IMG/VR virus record: IMGVR_UViG_3300021197_000476
Span: 1 to 35,635 of that record
Length of the DNA stretch: 35,635 bases
Reading direction: 5' to 3' (one strand)
From: a virus
Shown: positions 12,898-21,290 of the stretch, piece after piece
How positions within the stretch are numbered: position 1 is the first letter of the stretch
How the letters are laid out: each line of letters starts with the position of its first letter
Position numbers and translations under genes: made by a program
The notes under the pieces: model-generated
The model's database searches: none
What the model saw: the letters and a program-made list of their open reading frames with translations, nothing else
Told to the model about the DNA's origin: nothing

Positions 12898-14193
12898 TCA
12901 ATCTACCGCCAATACTTTGCCTTCAGGGGTTTTGTAATAAGACACGCCGCCTGTTCTCTCCATAAACACTGACCCCTTTGGAAGTTGGTCAATTTCAGAC
13001 GGCTTCATTCTTTTCTGCATATAATCAAAAGCGCCACCAGATTGCGCTTTCATGCTCTCTATTGCTGTCTTTCTAGCAACTCTTTTTTGCTCTATCGTGG
13101 CTGCGCTTTCACCCGGTTGCGGAAAATATTTTAAATCTTCAGTCGAAAATTCTGCTTCAGAAATGGCCGCACCTGATTCCTTGCGTAAAACAGCAGTGAT
13201 AAAATTTAACTTAGCAGCAAGATACTGCTGGCCCTGTTCACTTAATGCCGTAGCTCTAAGCGCAAGAGGTAAATTGCTTGCGGCGAAGTCTCTTATATTA
13301 GCTGGGTCGTAGCCCCCAGACGTGACATTTTCAAATGTTGAAGTGGATTCAATCATTCTTTTGGTGAAGGCTCCAGCTAGTTTTTCGTCGTTATTAAATG
13401 TTGGTGCCTTTTCTCCAATAACTTTTTCACCAGCCTCAAGACCCGCTGGAACAGGAAACCCTGTTAAATCCATACCCGGAACCGTTACCGTCGTGACGGT
13501 GCCGTCTGGTGCAGTTCTGGTTTCGGGCTTTGGCTGAGACAGGCGCTGCCAAGACATATTATAAGCTGCCGATTCAGCAGCCGTGGCTTTGCTGTTAGCA
13601 ACCTTTGGGCCTAGTGTTAAAACATTATTGCTGTCTTGAGCTGTAAGGCTAGTTCCCTTAAACGCCTGACCACTCTTTGCCAACTCAGTGCCAATCTTAG
13701 CCCGCGTCAAAAGCTCTGTTAATTGTCCAGCCTTCTGAGCCGCAATGCGATCCTCAGCGGCTGTAAACGCCTTCGTTCCGGCAGTACCCATACGCCCCAG
13801 AACCTGACCGAGCGACACCGGACGGTCTTGGTAGCCTGATGCCTCAAAGCCAGCGGCGGCAGCGCCTAACATGCCCTGCGTGCGCGGCTGCATTAGCTTC
13901 TGGCCAAATGTCATCTCAGGCGCAGGCTGTCCAGCCGCTGCGGTTGCAGGGGTCGGCAGACCAACCTGACCAGCTCTTGGCGTCATGCGTGAAGCCTGAG
14001 CGCGGCGCACAACTTCCTGCATCAATGGCGATAGCTGTTGGTTTGCCAGCATTGGAGATTGAGGCGGGGCAGGTCGAGGCAGCGCCATAGGTGGGGTAAT
14101 CCCCTGAGGTGTTTGATATGGGCGCGTAATGTTTGCCTGCGGGATAGGCGCTCTGCCCTGAAGCAGTCGGTTGAATCTGTCATAAACGCTCAT
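12898..14193 (-). CDS. Probable internal virion protein, 431 aa
   Basis: The N-terminal 110 residues are Pro, Gln and Ala-rich and probably disordered. The middle is helical. Around residues 325-375 is the block Phe-Ile-Thr-Ala-Val-Leu-Arg-Lys-Glu-Ser-Gly-Ala-Ala-Ile, followed by Tyr-Phe-Pro-x-Pro-Gly and a helix with Arg-x-x-Ala-Ile. This block is widespread in unannotated podovirus virion proteins next to ejection genes. The C-terminus ends with a Tyr-Tyr-Lys-Thr-Pro-Glu-Gly-Lys hairpin like that of the 580-residue neighbour. An ejected protein is the best guess. Confidence 0.72.
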   Translation of the reverse strand: MSVYDRFNRLLQGRAPIPQANITRPYQTPQGITPPMALPRPAPPQSPMLANQQLSPLMQEVVRRAQASRMTPRAGQVGLPTPATAAAGQPAPEMTFGQKLMQPRTQGMLGAAAAGFEASGYQDRPVSLGQVLGRMGTAGTKAFTAAEDRIAAQKAGQLTELLTRAKIGTELAKSGQAFKGTSLTAQDSNNVLTLGPKVANSKATAAESAAYNMSWQRLSQPKPETRTAPDGTVTTVTVPGMDLTGFPVPAGLEAGEKVIGEKAPTFNNDEKLAGAFTKRMIESTSTFENVTSGGYDPANIRDFAASNLPLALRATALSEQGQQYLAAKLNFITAVLRKESGAAISEAEFSTEDLKYFPQPGESAATIEQKRVARKTAIESMKAQSGGAFDYMQKRMKPSEIDQLPKGSVFMERTGGVSYYKTPEGKVLAVD

Positions 14194-14203
14194 GCCCTAA
14201 CCC

Positions 14204-14959
14204 CTAACCACTAAAAAGCCCAGCCAAGGCACCAAGGCCAGCGCCTGTGCCGCCGCTCATACCGGAGCCAACTAGCTTGGCAAGCTCCGCACCGCCTAAT
14301 GCGCCGCTAAGGACGTTGCCTGCGGTATTGCGGAATACTGGCGTAGTGCTTGTTCCGCCAACAGTGCCACCCTGAACGGCAGCCATATAGTTAGCCAGAG
14401 CCGTCAAGGGCGCGTTTTGCTCAAAATCGTATCTGTCAATGTCAGCCTGCAACTCAGCCATAGACTGAGCCTCACGCGCACCGCCTACCCCGGCAAGGGT
14501 GTTAAGGTCAGCAAAGCCAAACTCACGCGCCGCCGGGGCCTGAGCAATAGCCGCTTGCTGGGCTTGATAAGCCATAGGAGCCAGCGCAGCGCCTAAAGCG
14601 CCCTGCTCGTAACCAGAGCCATAACGGCCAGCCTTAGAGGCTCTTGCGTCCATTTGCTCGACGACAGGGCGCATCGCGGCGCTCATTAAGGGGTTAGTAC
14701 CCATAAGGTTTTGCATCACAACGTCTTGCGTCGCGCCAATAAATGGTGAGCCATTGATCGCCATCTGGCGAGTGCCAGCAAGTGCCATTTCGGATTCAGG
14801 AGAAAACCCTACGGTTGTTGATCCGGGGTAATATGTGGGCTGGTCGCCATATAGGCTTTTAGCCTCAGATAAACCAAACTCTAAGAACGGCTGGGCGTAA
14901 GCTGGTGCCGCAGTCGTCTGCGTGATTTGTCTGGTGTCTCCACCGCCGCCTTTACTCAT
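14204..14959 (-). CDS. Probable internal virion/ejection protein, 251 aa
   Basis: It starts with a Gly-rich tetrad and a Thr/Gln-rich leader. A long helical region follows (60-190), containing Ala-Gly-Arg-Tyr-Gly-Ser-Gly at about 111-117. It ends in glycine-zipper helices (200-250, repeated Gly-x-x-x-Gly) suited to membrane insertion. The start overlaps the 131-residue gene by 8 bases. The plan is that of small podovirus ejection proteins. Confidence 0.72.
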   Translation of the reverse strand: MSKGGGGDTRQITQTTAAPAYAQPFLEFGLSEAKSLYGDQPTYYPGSTTVGFSPESEMALAGTRQMAINGSPFIGATQDVVMQNLMGTNPLMSAAMRPVVEQMDARASKAGRYGSGYEQGALGAALAPMAYQAQQAAIAQAPAAREFGFADLNTLAGVGGAREAQSMAELQADIDRYDFEQNAPLTALANYMAAVQGGTVGGTSTTPVFRNTAGNVLSGALGGAELAKLVGSGMSGGTGAGLGALAGLFSG

Positions 14960-15347
14960 CTCTTAAATCCTTTGTCAAAATCACCGACGTTGCGGTGTAA
15001 TCTTTCAGTTGTCTTTGCCAGCCCTTTCGGCCATTGATCTCCATCGCGTCGCAGCCCTGAGCCTTAGCCCAAACTGCAATAAACTTCTCAGCCTCAACCA
15101 GCTCATCTAATTCACCGCCCGCAAGCCAGATTCGGCACACGGTTAGGCTGGGGTAGTCAACAACTTCGGTTATAATACACGACTTTTCCAACGGATGTAA
15201 CTGTGCCTCACCAACGGTGCAGGCTTGGTAAACATCGTCGATTGAGTGCGTGCCGCCGGAGTATTCAAGCGCATCCGCAATATATTTGCGGTTTTCCTCA
15301 AACTTTTTTTTCAGCTTGTCTTTATCCAATGATGAGATAGGCAACAT
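14952..15347 (-). CDS. Conserved virion-module protein, possible GNAT-like fold, 131 aa
   Basis: The central region reads as strand-strand-helix-strand. It has Leu-Thr-Val-Cys-Arg-Ile-Trp-Leu-Ala-Gly-Gly, an acidic helix, then Gly-Cys-x-Ala-Met-Glu-Ile-Asn-Gly-Arg-x-Gly-Trp. The Gly-Arg-x-Gly-Trp segment recurs in phage proteins encoded at the start of the internal-protein cluster. It resembles an acetyltransferase-like fold without a clear acetyl-CoA loop. A role in virion assembly, by position like T7 gp13, is an inference. Confidence 0.65.
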   Translation of the reverse strand: MLPISSLDKDKLKKKFEENRKYIADALEYSGGTHSIDDVYQACTVGEAQLHPLEKSCIITEVVDYPSLTVCRIWLAGGELDELVEAEKFIAVWAKAQGCDAMEINGRKGWQRQLKDYTATSVILTKDLRDE

Positions 15348-15645
15348 CTACGTTATGTCCGTGGTTTTTGTGTTCGATTATCATAGACCCATTGGTGCTA
15401 GTGCTTTTTACAAATGGGTCACTGTGTTCTAAAGTTTCGTTATATCCGGTGAAAAAAACAATACTGTCAACTCCGTATCGCGGGTCACTTACTGTGGTTG
15501 TTGTGGTTCCGCTTGCTAAGACCGCATAGCCAACGCTGTTTAGCCCGCCGTTTATTGTGCGGTTTAAAACCTCAGATACCTCTCGCGTCGTTGCGGTAAT
15601 AGGGTTTAGCGTTCTTAGGTTTAACTTGCGTTGCTCTACTGTCAT
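15322..15645 (-). CDS. Small structural protein, 107 aa
   Basis: The first 35 residues are helical (Leu-Asn-Leu-Arg-Thr-Leu-Asn-Pro). They are followed by a small beta domain with Thr-Val-Ser-Asp-Pro-Arg-Tyr-Gly and Val-Phe-Phe-Thr-Gly-Tyr and a His-rich hairpin. It starts in an ATGA overlap with the tail nozzle gene. I know similar small proteins only as unannotated members of phage tail modules. Confidence 0.68.
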   Translation of the reverse strand: MTVEQRKLNLRTLNPITATTREVSEVLNRTINGGLNSVGYAVLASGTTTTTVSDPRYGVDSIVFFTGYNETLEHSDPFVKSTSTNGSMIIEHKNHGHNVDVAYLIIG

Positions 15646-17093
15646 CGCCTGCCAATGCCTCTAGCCTCAACGTCTAAGCCAATAACCGTGTTCCATCCGT
15701 TTGACAAAACCAGCTTTGCCCTGTGATACCGACCCTGTGACCTTAAAGGCACAAACCCATCGTCATTGGGCGCAATTTCGCTTCCATAAGAGTGAGTTGC
15801 CGACTGCGTGTCTCTTGTGCCAATAGCCACAGTCACATCACCGTCTTGATAGTACGGATAAGCCCTAGTAACAATTGAGTGCTTGCCGATGCTAAGTGGC
15901 ACCTCGCCAGTTTCAATTGTTCCAACAAGCGGCGCACCAGTAAATGTGTAAATTTTGTTGCCGTAAGCGCCGCCAAAGAAATACTGACCACCTTTAAAAA
16001 CTCGGCTATCTAACTGGCTAGTCAAACCGTCTACTGTTGCAGACAAATTGTTTAGCCCCTCAACAGTGTACCCAGAAGAAAAAAGCGGAGCCAATAGATC
16101 AGCCTCTATTTCAGCCAGAGACCACTTATTCAAAACATAGTTATACATAATAATTTTATCAGGCTGGCCTGACGGAGACTGTGTGCTTGTGTAGCTCCAC
16201 ATAGCCACTTCGTTTAGCGGGTCTACGCTGGCTGTAAGCCTAAAGTCATAGTTACTGTCAAAGTCTTTCAGGAAAAATTCGTTTACGCGCTCCGAGCCAA
16301 TCGGAGATGTTTTTTGGCCGTCAAATGCGTAAAATCCATCAGCCGCCAAGAAAAATACTAAGTTGCCGCTGTTGCAGACAGAACCGCTAAAAGCGCACCC
16401 GCGCTCAGACACAACCTTGTCAAATTGCCAGATTAGGGGCGGGCCTGTGTATGTGGCTCGGTAAATAGCTCTCTCGGTTAGGATCGTGCAGTATTCCCCG
16501 CCGACGAGGCCAGTGATTGCGCCAGAGTCCGGCAGGTCTTGGAAATCAGCCTGATCTACTCCGGGTGTCCAGCTTGTGATGTCGTTAAATCCAGACCACT
16601 GACATCTGTATGGTATCCGGCCTGAGCCAGTGTCCACGTTTGCCGTCCACACGAAGTCACGCACTACAGCAAGAAAATCAGACTTCGGCGCATTTGTCAG
16701 GTCTGCAAATGCCGAGCTTGAACCCATTTGAAAGGATTGTAACGTCTCACCAATTCCGCCAGAGCAAATTGCGTAATCGCCAAACTGAACAAACCGCCAC
16801 TTTTCGCTATCGGTTAAGGTGTAACCACCGCCTTTGCTAATGTCGTCTAAATTATTTGTTGTTGCGTTGTGCAGGTAAAGTTTTGTGGCATCACCAGCAA
16901 ACAGCTTTGTGTTTGACGCAGTATCCTTTGCCGCAAATATGCCTTTTATTGTAGCTGTGGCAGCGTTTGAGTAAGACACAAACTCGCTCATAGAGTGATA
17001 GCCCTTAGCCGCTGGCAATACGTTTGTTGCTACGGTTACGCCGGGGTTTATTGTGTCAGCTTGATCTGGAAGCCATTCGCCTAGTTCTATCAT
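15642..17093 (-). CDS. Tail nozzle / DNA stabilisation protein, P22 gp10-like
   Basis: The 483-residue protein is almost entirely beta. It has repeated blade-like segments such as Lys-Leu-Tyr-Leu-His, Arg-Ala-Ile-Tyr-Arg-Ala-Thr-Tyr-Thr-Gly-Pro-Pro, Phe-Phe-Leu-Ala-Ala-Asp-Gly-Phe-Tyr-Ala-Phe and Tyr-Asn-Tyr-Val-Leu-Asn-Lys-Trp-Ser. This is the propeller-like plan of P22 gp10 homologues, which plug the tail and hold packaged DNA. I chose ATG at 17093 (ATGA overlap with the upstream gene) over a TTG at 17105. Its position after the adaptor gene agrees with podovirus tail order. Confidence 0.82.
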   Translation of the reverse strand: MIELGEWLPDQADTINPGVTVATNVLPAAKGYHSMSEFVSYSNAATATIKGIFAAKDTASNTKLFAGDATKLYLHNATTNNLDDISKGGGYTLTDSEKWRFVQFGDYAICSGGIGETLQSFQMGSSSAFADLTNAPKSDFLAVVRDFVWTANVDTGSGRIPYRCQWSGFNDITSWTPGVDQADFQDLPDSGAITGLVGGEYCTILTERAIYRATYTGPPLIWQFDKVVSERGCAFSGSVCNSGNLVFFLAADGFYAFDGQKTSPIGSERVNEFFLKDFDSNYDFRLTASVDPLNEVAMWSYTSTQSPSGQPDKIIMYNYVLNKWSLAEIEADLLAPLFSSGYTVEGLNNLSATVDGLTSQLDSRVFKGGQYFFGGAYGNKIYTFTGAPLVGTIETGEVPLSIGKHSIVTRAYPYYQDGDVTVAIGTRDTQSATHSYGSEIAPNDDGFVPLRSQGRYHRAKLVLSNGWNTVIGLDVEARGIGRR

Positions 17094-17578
17094 TGCCTTG
17101 CCCAAACCTCATTGCCAACAGGAACATTTGCCCAAATCTCTGAGCCAACAATAACATCAGTCCAAATCTCTGTACCAGCCGCTACATCGTTCCAGTCTTC
17201 GCCCAGAACGTGACCGTCAGATGCTGCTGTAATTGACGCTATTAGACTTGCATCAGCAGCAAAAATAGCATTTGCTTCAGCATCAGCAGCAAGAGCTATA
17301 GATTCAGAAGCCTCTACAAGTTTAGGAAGTTGTATTTCAGCGGCAGTTGACAATTCAATTGATGCGCTGCCACTTGCAACAATAACGCACAATCTATCAG
17401 AATTATCTAGTTGCTCTAAAGTATAACCAAAGCTGGCTATGTACTCTAAACTGCCCCAGCCGTCTAATTGCTCAAGCGTTGGGTTACACCAAGGCAAAGC
17501 ATCTAAATTGTCCAGACTGTCAGGCAGACTGTCTAAGCTGCCTGTTAGCTGTTCAAGGGTGGGGTTATTAGTTGCCAT
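17090..17578 (-). CDS. Repeat-bearing structural protein, 162 aa
   Basis: The N-terminal third carries three copies of Thr-Leu-Glu-Gln-Leu (near residues 7, 34 and 53), separated by Leu/Asp/Ser-rich spacers. The middle (68-120) is an Ala/Ser/Ile-rich amphipathic beta stretch. The last 35 residues repeat Gly-x-Glu-Ile/Val-Trp three times. Acidic and repetitive, it is probably a virion or tail component. I do not recognise a named family, though the Glu-Ile-Trp ending is familiar from other phage structural proteins. Confidence 0.68.
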   Translation of the reverse strand: MATNNPTLEQLTGSLDSLPDSLDNLDALPWCNPTLEQLDGWGSLEYIASFGYTLEQLDNSDRLCVIVASGSASIELSTAAEIQLPKLVEASESIALAADAEANAIFAADASLIASITAASDGHVLGEDWNDVAAGTEIWTDVIVGSEIWANVPVGNEVWARQ

Positions 17579-17586
17579 TGGCTACT

Positions 17587-17973
17587 CTAAGCCGCCGTAA
17601 TGTCTAGTTTTCCAGCAGCTATTTTTAATATGTCACCGCTACCAATTACTTTAGAAACCGTAAAAACGCCGTGAATTAATAAATTGCCGCTAGTGCTGGC
17701 GTCAAACAAACCAAAGTGTGAGACAGTACCCCAGCTTGCCGTAGCAGCAGAAAACTCAATTGCGCCGGTATTGTCAGCAGTGCCAGACACCGCCGCGTCA
17801 AATGCGACTGACTGCCTTGCGTAACCGCTTCCAGATAACTCAGTGCCACTATTGTCATCGCCAAATGATCCAGTTGACAAACCAATGTAGACTGTTGACG
17901 GCATTGTATATGCGCCAGTGCCTAGAATATGGTCGAGAATTTCATTCTCAAGATAATCCGACATTGCACTCAT
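17587..17973 (-). CDS. Conserved phage structural protein, 128 aa
   Basis: The N-terminal helix (Ser-Asp-Tyr-Leu-Glu-Asn, His-Ile-Leu-Gly) is followed by a beta sandwich. The sandwich has Val-Tyr-Ile-Gly-Leu-Ser, Gly-Tyr-Ala-Arg-Gln, Trp-Gly-Thr-Val-Ser-His-Phe-Gly-Leu-Phe-Asp and Gly-Asn-Leu-Leu strands. This is a very common phage family found between head-tail connector and tail genes, usually annotated as tail fibre or structural protein. Membership is clear from the motif order; the exact place in the virion is not. Confidence 0.78.
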   Translation of the reverse strand: MSAMSDYLENEILDHILGTGAYTMPSTVYIGLSTGSFGDDNSGTELSGSGYARQSVAFDAAVSGTADNTGAIEFSAATASWGTVSHFGLFDASTSGNLLIHGVFTVSKVIGSGDILKIAAGKLDITAA

Positions 17974-17976
17974 AAT

Positions 17977-18621
17977 TTAAATCCCCGCAGCTTGCGATTG
18001 GCGTTGATAAATACTGCTTATTTGTAAACTTCCGGTTCCGTAATGAGAGCGTTGCTCGTCAATTTTTATTTCCTGAAGGGCTTTTTCAAAGCGAGCCATA
18101 TATTGACCCGCCCTTGTCTCATCAAGAAGATACGCATAAGCCTCTGCGAGAGAGCCATATAAATAGGCATCTGGCGACCGCGTCAAAATGTTGTTTGTTG
18201 TATTTGACGCAGACAAAGCCTGAATACTTCCAATATAAATAATTTCTGCCTGATAACCTGAATCAGGAATTGGGCGAAACTTCATTTCAGCGCCGATAAT
18301 ACTAAATCCCTTTGGCTTGCCGTTTCCGGCTGATGCGTACTGCTCATCTAAAGCCACAGGGCTATAATATTTTAAAACAGTAATAGGCGAGGTGTTCAAC
18401 TTGACTTCCCTGACCTCACGCATATCGGTCGGCAAAGAAATATATTCGTCACCCGCAGTTAAAGTAGCTGTTGACCTTTTTTCCTGATCGCGCGTCTCAA
18501 GCTCTCGGCTCATTCGGCCCTCAGCCAAAGTAATAAAGTCAGGTATCTGCGCGGTCAGGTCAGACCGGGCCAGAAAATTGGCTATGGATGCCTGCAAATC
18601 TGTGTAAGTCGCAATTGCCAT
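17977..18621 (-). CDS. Head-tail adaptor protein, SU10-like
   Basis: The 214-residue protein begins with Tyr-Thr-Asp-Leu-Gln-Ala-Ser-Ile and a helix containing Ile-Pro-Asp-Phe-Ile-x-Leu-Ala-Glu-x-Arg. A Leu-Pro-x-Asp-Met-Arg-Glu-Val strand (63-70) and the C-terminal Ala-Tyr-x-Tyr-Leu-Leu helix bundle follow. This is the phage adaptor family that extends the portal and receives the tail. The start makes TAATG with the upstream gene. Order portal, capsid, adaptor, nozzle is typical of SU10/P22-like podoviruses. Confidence 0.85.
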   Translation of the reverse strand: MAIATYTDLQASIANFLARSDLTAQIPDFITLAEGRMSRELETRDQEKRSTATLTAGDEYISLPTDMREVREVKLNTSPITVLKYYSPVALDEQYASAGNGKPKGFSIIGAEMKFRPIPDSGYQAEIIYIGSIQALSASNTTNNILTRSPDAYLYGSLAEAYAYLLDETRAGQYMARFEKALQEIKIDEQRSHYGTGSLQISSIYQRQSQAAGI

Positions 18622-18941
18622 TATACGTTTCCGCCGCCTGTCCTAAAGTCTCGGTTTTCACTATTATTCAGCCAAGCCTTCCAGCCCTTTGGGTTTTGGG
18701 CGGGCGGGCCTAGTGTCTCTAGCAGGTGATTATATACTACATTTGGTATTTCCGCCACATGCTGCACATGCCGCTGTGTATTCACTGTTGCGTTGGCGCG
18801 GTAGTCGTTATTCATCTGCCGATTTAATTTAATCAATGTGTCAAACCTCTGGGTCGTCTCAATGACATCAGTGCCATCAGATTGCTGATCCATAACCACC
18901 TCTTTGGCGGTGTGAGGGTCTGTGTACAAAACGCGCTTCAT
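18621..18941 (-). CDS. Conserved head-module protein, 106 aa
   Basis: Between major capsid and adaptor lies a hydrophilic helical protein. It has a beta-hairpin start and a middle rich in Asn, Gln and Arg. It ends with Trp-Lys-Ala-Trp-Leu-Asn, followed by Arg-Asp-Phe-Arg-Thr-Gly-Gly-Gly. This ending recurs in equivalent genes of marine podoviruses. The function is unknown; a head completion or capsid-associated role fits its position. AAGGGA precedes the start. Confidence 0.7.
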   Translation of the reverse strand: MKRVLYTDPHTAKEVVMDQQSDGTDVIETTQRFDTLIKLNRQMNNDYRANATVNTQRHVQHVAEIPNVVYNHLLETLGPPAQNPKGWKAWLNNSENRDFRTGGGNV

Positions 18942-18961
18942 GTCTTTTCCCTTATGAAAGA

Positions 18962-18985
18962 GAGGGGGCAGTTGCCCGCCCCCTC
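18962..18985 (-). terminator. Hairpin after the major capsid gene
   Basis: The 8-base perfect stem GAGGGGGC/GCCCCCTC closes on an 8-base loop. It lies in the only real gap (51 bases) near the capsid gene and just after its stop. On the leftward transcript it is followed by TCTTTC, not a full U-run. It is better seen as an attenuator or mRNA-stabilising element that raises capsid mRNA over downstream genes. Confidence 0.55.
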
Positions 18986-18992
18986 AGTTTTA

Positions 18993-19943
18993 CTATGAAC
19001 CGTTCAAGTCCATAATCATTGCGTGCGCCTTAGGGGCGGTCGGCTTCAATGCCCACTCTGACACCAAGTGGCTAGTTTTTGCATCGCCGTCCTGACTCAA
19101 CTCCTGCTCAAGGAAGTTACGTCCGTTGAGTGTGCAGATTGACACAAAGTTTGGATCAATCAAGAACACGCGGTCGTTTCCAAGTAAGCGAGACGGAACA
19201 GCTTGCACAGTACCGAAATCGGTAAGCATGACGCTAGTTGAACCAACGTAGCTGACTTCCTTAGCGGCAGTCATGTTCACGTCGTTTGACACCAAATTGC
19301 CAGTGGCTGACAGGTCTGAGAAGTTGGCACGGTTTGTGGCCGAGGCAACCATCAGCTCAGGTGAGCCGCCGTCTGTCCACGCATCCTGCATACCGTCCTC
19401 AATCAAGGCAAGTGTTAACGCCCGGTCGGTTCCGCCGGTTACTGCGTCGGTGCCGTCGCCTGTGGCGAAGGCACCGGCATTTGCACCGACTGAGCCGTTT
19501 GTGATCCAACAAGTCAAAGACGCTGACTTGCGTGGGTCTGAGCCAGAACGTGCAACGTCTGTGTCACCGATTGCTTTTTCGATGTCTCTACGAAGCTCAA
19601 GTGCTTTTAACACTTTTTGGTAATTATGCTCACGTTCCCGACCGGCAGAATCGACAGCGTCGAGTGTGCCTGATGTTGCAAACACCTTCTTTGAGATCTG
19701 GTGGTAGTTACCAATCCGTGAAGTTGGTGTCGCCGCAGCAGTTGAAGTTGTGGCTCCTTCGTTGTGGTAGTTAGTAGCAGACGCAGCGGTCAGCTCCTGA
19801 ACTTGCCATTCGACGAAAATGCCGTTTGATGTCTCCTTCTTCACATTAGAGAAGATTGGAGTTTCTGCCGGATCAATCCGGTAGATGATGTCGGCGAGTT
19901 GCTCTTTCTCACCAACAGCGTTTGTGGTCGTAAAAACAGCCAT
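18993..19943 (-). CDS. Major capsid protein, SU10-like HK97 fold
   Basis: The 316-residue protein matches the DUF5309/SU10 major capsid family. It has an N-terminal arm with Pro-Ala-Glu-Thr-Pro-Ile-Phe (29-35), a spine helix with Lys-Ala-Leu-Glu-Leu-Arg-Arg-Asp-Ile-Glu (112-121), and Leu-Met-Val-Ala-Ser-Ala-Thr-Asn-Arg. The C-terminal region contains Ala-Val-Pro-Ser-Arg. Ribosome binding is good (AAGGA, 8 bases). It is flanked by a scaffold gene upstream and a hairpin downstream, as expected for the most abundant virion protein. Confidence 0.88.
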   Translation of the reverse strand: MAVFTTTNAVGEKEQLADIIYRIDPAETPIFSNVKKETSNGIFVEWQVQELTAASATNYHNEGATTSTAAATPTSRIGNYHQISKKVFATSGTLDAVDSAGREREHNYQKVLKALELRRDIEKAIGDTDVARSGSDPRKSASLTCWITNGSVGANAGAFATGDGTDAVTGGTDRALTLALIEDGMQDAWTDGGSPELMVASATNRANFSDLSATGNLVSNDVNMTAAKEVSYVGSTSVMLTDFGTVQAVPSRLLGNDRVFLIDPNFVSICTLNGRNFLEQELSQDGDAKTSHLVSEWALKPTAPKAHAMIMDLNGS

Positions 19944-19960
19944 TGTTTTGTTCCTTCGGG

Positions 19961-20986
19961 TTATCTACCCATCAAAAGTTGTACAGCAGCGTCAACGGTG
20001 CCAGCCTTTTCAAACTGTTCACGCGCCTTCCGCTTTGAACGATTAGCAACTTCGCGCTTGGTTGCCGGTTGCCCTGCCTTGGCCATCTTCGGTGCTTGGC
20101 GAGTGCGCTTTTTGGTTGTGGGTTTCTTTTCCATTAGATTATCCCACTTCCACGCTTTGTAGAGAAGCTCAATCGCGCGGGCATCGCTCGCGGATGAGAT
20201 TTCTTCCTCACTAAACCCGACACGCTTCTGTGCGTACTTAATGACTTCTTTCCGCTCAAACTCGCGGGTCTCGTCATTACGCCACTCAGGTATGCGCTCA
20301 AGCATTTCGACACGTTGGTTAGTGAGGTGCTGTTTTAGGTGCGCCTCATTCTCCTGTGCCTGTTGATGGGCAATCTTCTGACGCTCTGCCGCCACTTGCT
20401 GGACTTGCTTTTGTTGCTTATCCCACTCGGTCTTGGCAAAGAAAATGTCGTCAGTCGAATAGCCCTCATTCTTCAAGGCTGCCCAGTCAGGTTCCTCAGT
20501 GAGGTTTGTCTGCTGGAGTTGGGTTTGCAGTAACTCAAGTTGCTGCGCGTAAGCGTCTCGGAGCTGTTTTGTTTCTGCTGCCTCAGCAGCAAATGCCTTG
20601 CGTTGCTCGGCCAGTTCCATTGATCGCTTAGTAAATGCCTCCTGACGTTGATACCCCTTGAGGGCTTCTTCAAGGTTAACTTCCACTTCCTTGCCGTCCA
20701 CCTTTACGGTGTACAGCGTCTCAGCGGGTTCCTCGTCAACTTCCTCATCGTCATCATCGTCGTCAAAGACATCTTCGCCGTCGTCAGCCTCATCGTCATA
20801 GTCGTCATCCTCGGGGGCGTCCTGCGCCTGATCTTCGGATGAGACTTGCGCCTCGGCCTCGGGCTGTTGAGGCTGATCTTCAGCCTCATTTCGCTCATCT
20901 GTAACGGTGTCCTCAGTGGGAGTGTTCAGAAGGCTAATTGCGTCATTCATTGAAATTTCGTCGGTTCCGTTTGGAGTATCGACCAT
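19961..20986 (-). CDS. Capsid scaffold protein
   Basis: The 341-residue protein starts with an extremely acidic, disordered region (about 30-90, with a run of Asp/Glu). It continues as a long Gln/Glu/Ala-rich coiled coil (118-240). It ends with a basic segment (280-325) and a short helix that could bind the capsid. This charge plan and its place between portal and major capsid genes are typical of podovirus scaffolds. No protease gene is present nearby, so the scaffold is probably released intact, as in P22. Confidence 0.85.
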   Translation of the reverse strand: MVDTPNGTDEISMNDAISLLNTPTEDTVTDERNEAEDQPQQPEAEAQVSSEDQAQDAPEDDDYDDEADDGEDVFDDDDDDEEVDEEPAETLYTVKVDGKEVEVNLEEALKGYQRQEAFTKRSMELAEQRKAFAAEAAETKQLRDAYAQQLELLQTQLQQTNLTEEPDWAALKNEGYSTDDIFFAKTEWDKQQKQVQQVAAERQKIAHQQAQENEAHLKQHLTNQRVEMLERIPEWRNDETREFERKEVIKYAQKRVGFSEEEISSASDARAIELLYKAWKWDNLMEKKPTTKKRTRQAPKMAKAGQPATKREVANRSKRKAREQFEKAGTVDAAVQLLMGR

Positions 20987-20998
20987 AATTTTTCTACC

Positions 20999-21283
20999 TT
21001 ATCTCTTGTTAAAAGTGGAACGCCTCTTGACTTCGTCAATTTGCGATTGAGCCATCTTACCATCCGATATCACCGTTTGAAAATACCCTTTTAGGGCTTC
21101 AAGGTTCTGGCTCAATTGGTAAATTCGCTCACGGTCTTCGGCCTCTCCTATGCCGCTTGACCGCCACGCTTGTATAAATTGTTGCTCTAAATAATCAAAC
21201 GCCTCAGTTAATAACTCATTCCTAAGCAGTGCCTCAGCCTTCTCAGCCCGCTGCACCGCATCCCTCGCCTTACCTTCGTTCAT
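20999..21283 (-). CDS. Small helical protein in head module, 94 aa
   Basis: The protein is almost wholly helical and charged, with Ala-Glu-Lys-Ala-Glu-Ala-Leu-Leu, then Phe-Ile-Gln-Ala-Trp-Arg-Ser-Ser. It looks like a three-helix bundle. Similar genes sit between portal and scaffold in marine podoviruses, without known function. A role in portal or capsid assembly fits. Confidence 0.68.
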   Translation of the reverse strand: MNEGKARDAVQRAEKAEALLRNELLTEAFDYLEQQFIQAWRSSGIGEAEDRERIYQLSQNLEALKGYFQTVISDGKMAQSQIDEVKRRSTFNKR

Positions 21284-21290
21284 TTTTTCC

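Noticed and set aside
20700-20830. GAC/GAT/GAA-rich low-complexity stretch as a repeat element
   Set aside because: It simply encodes the Asp/Glu run of the scaffold protein.
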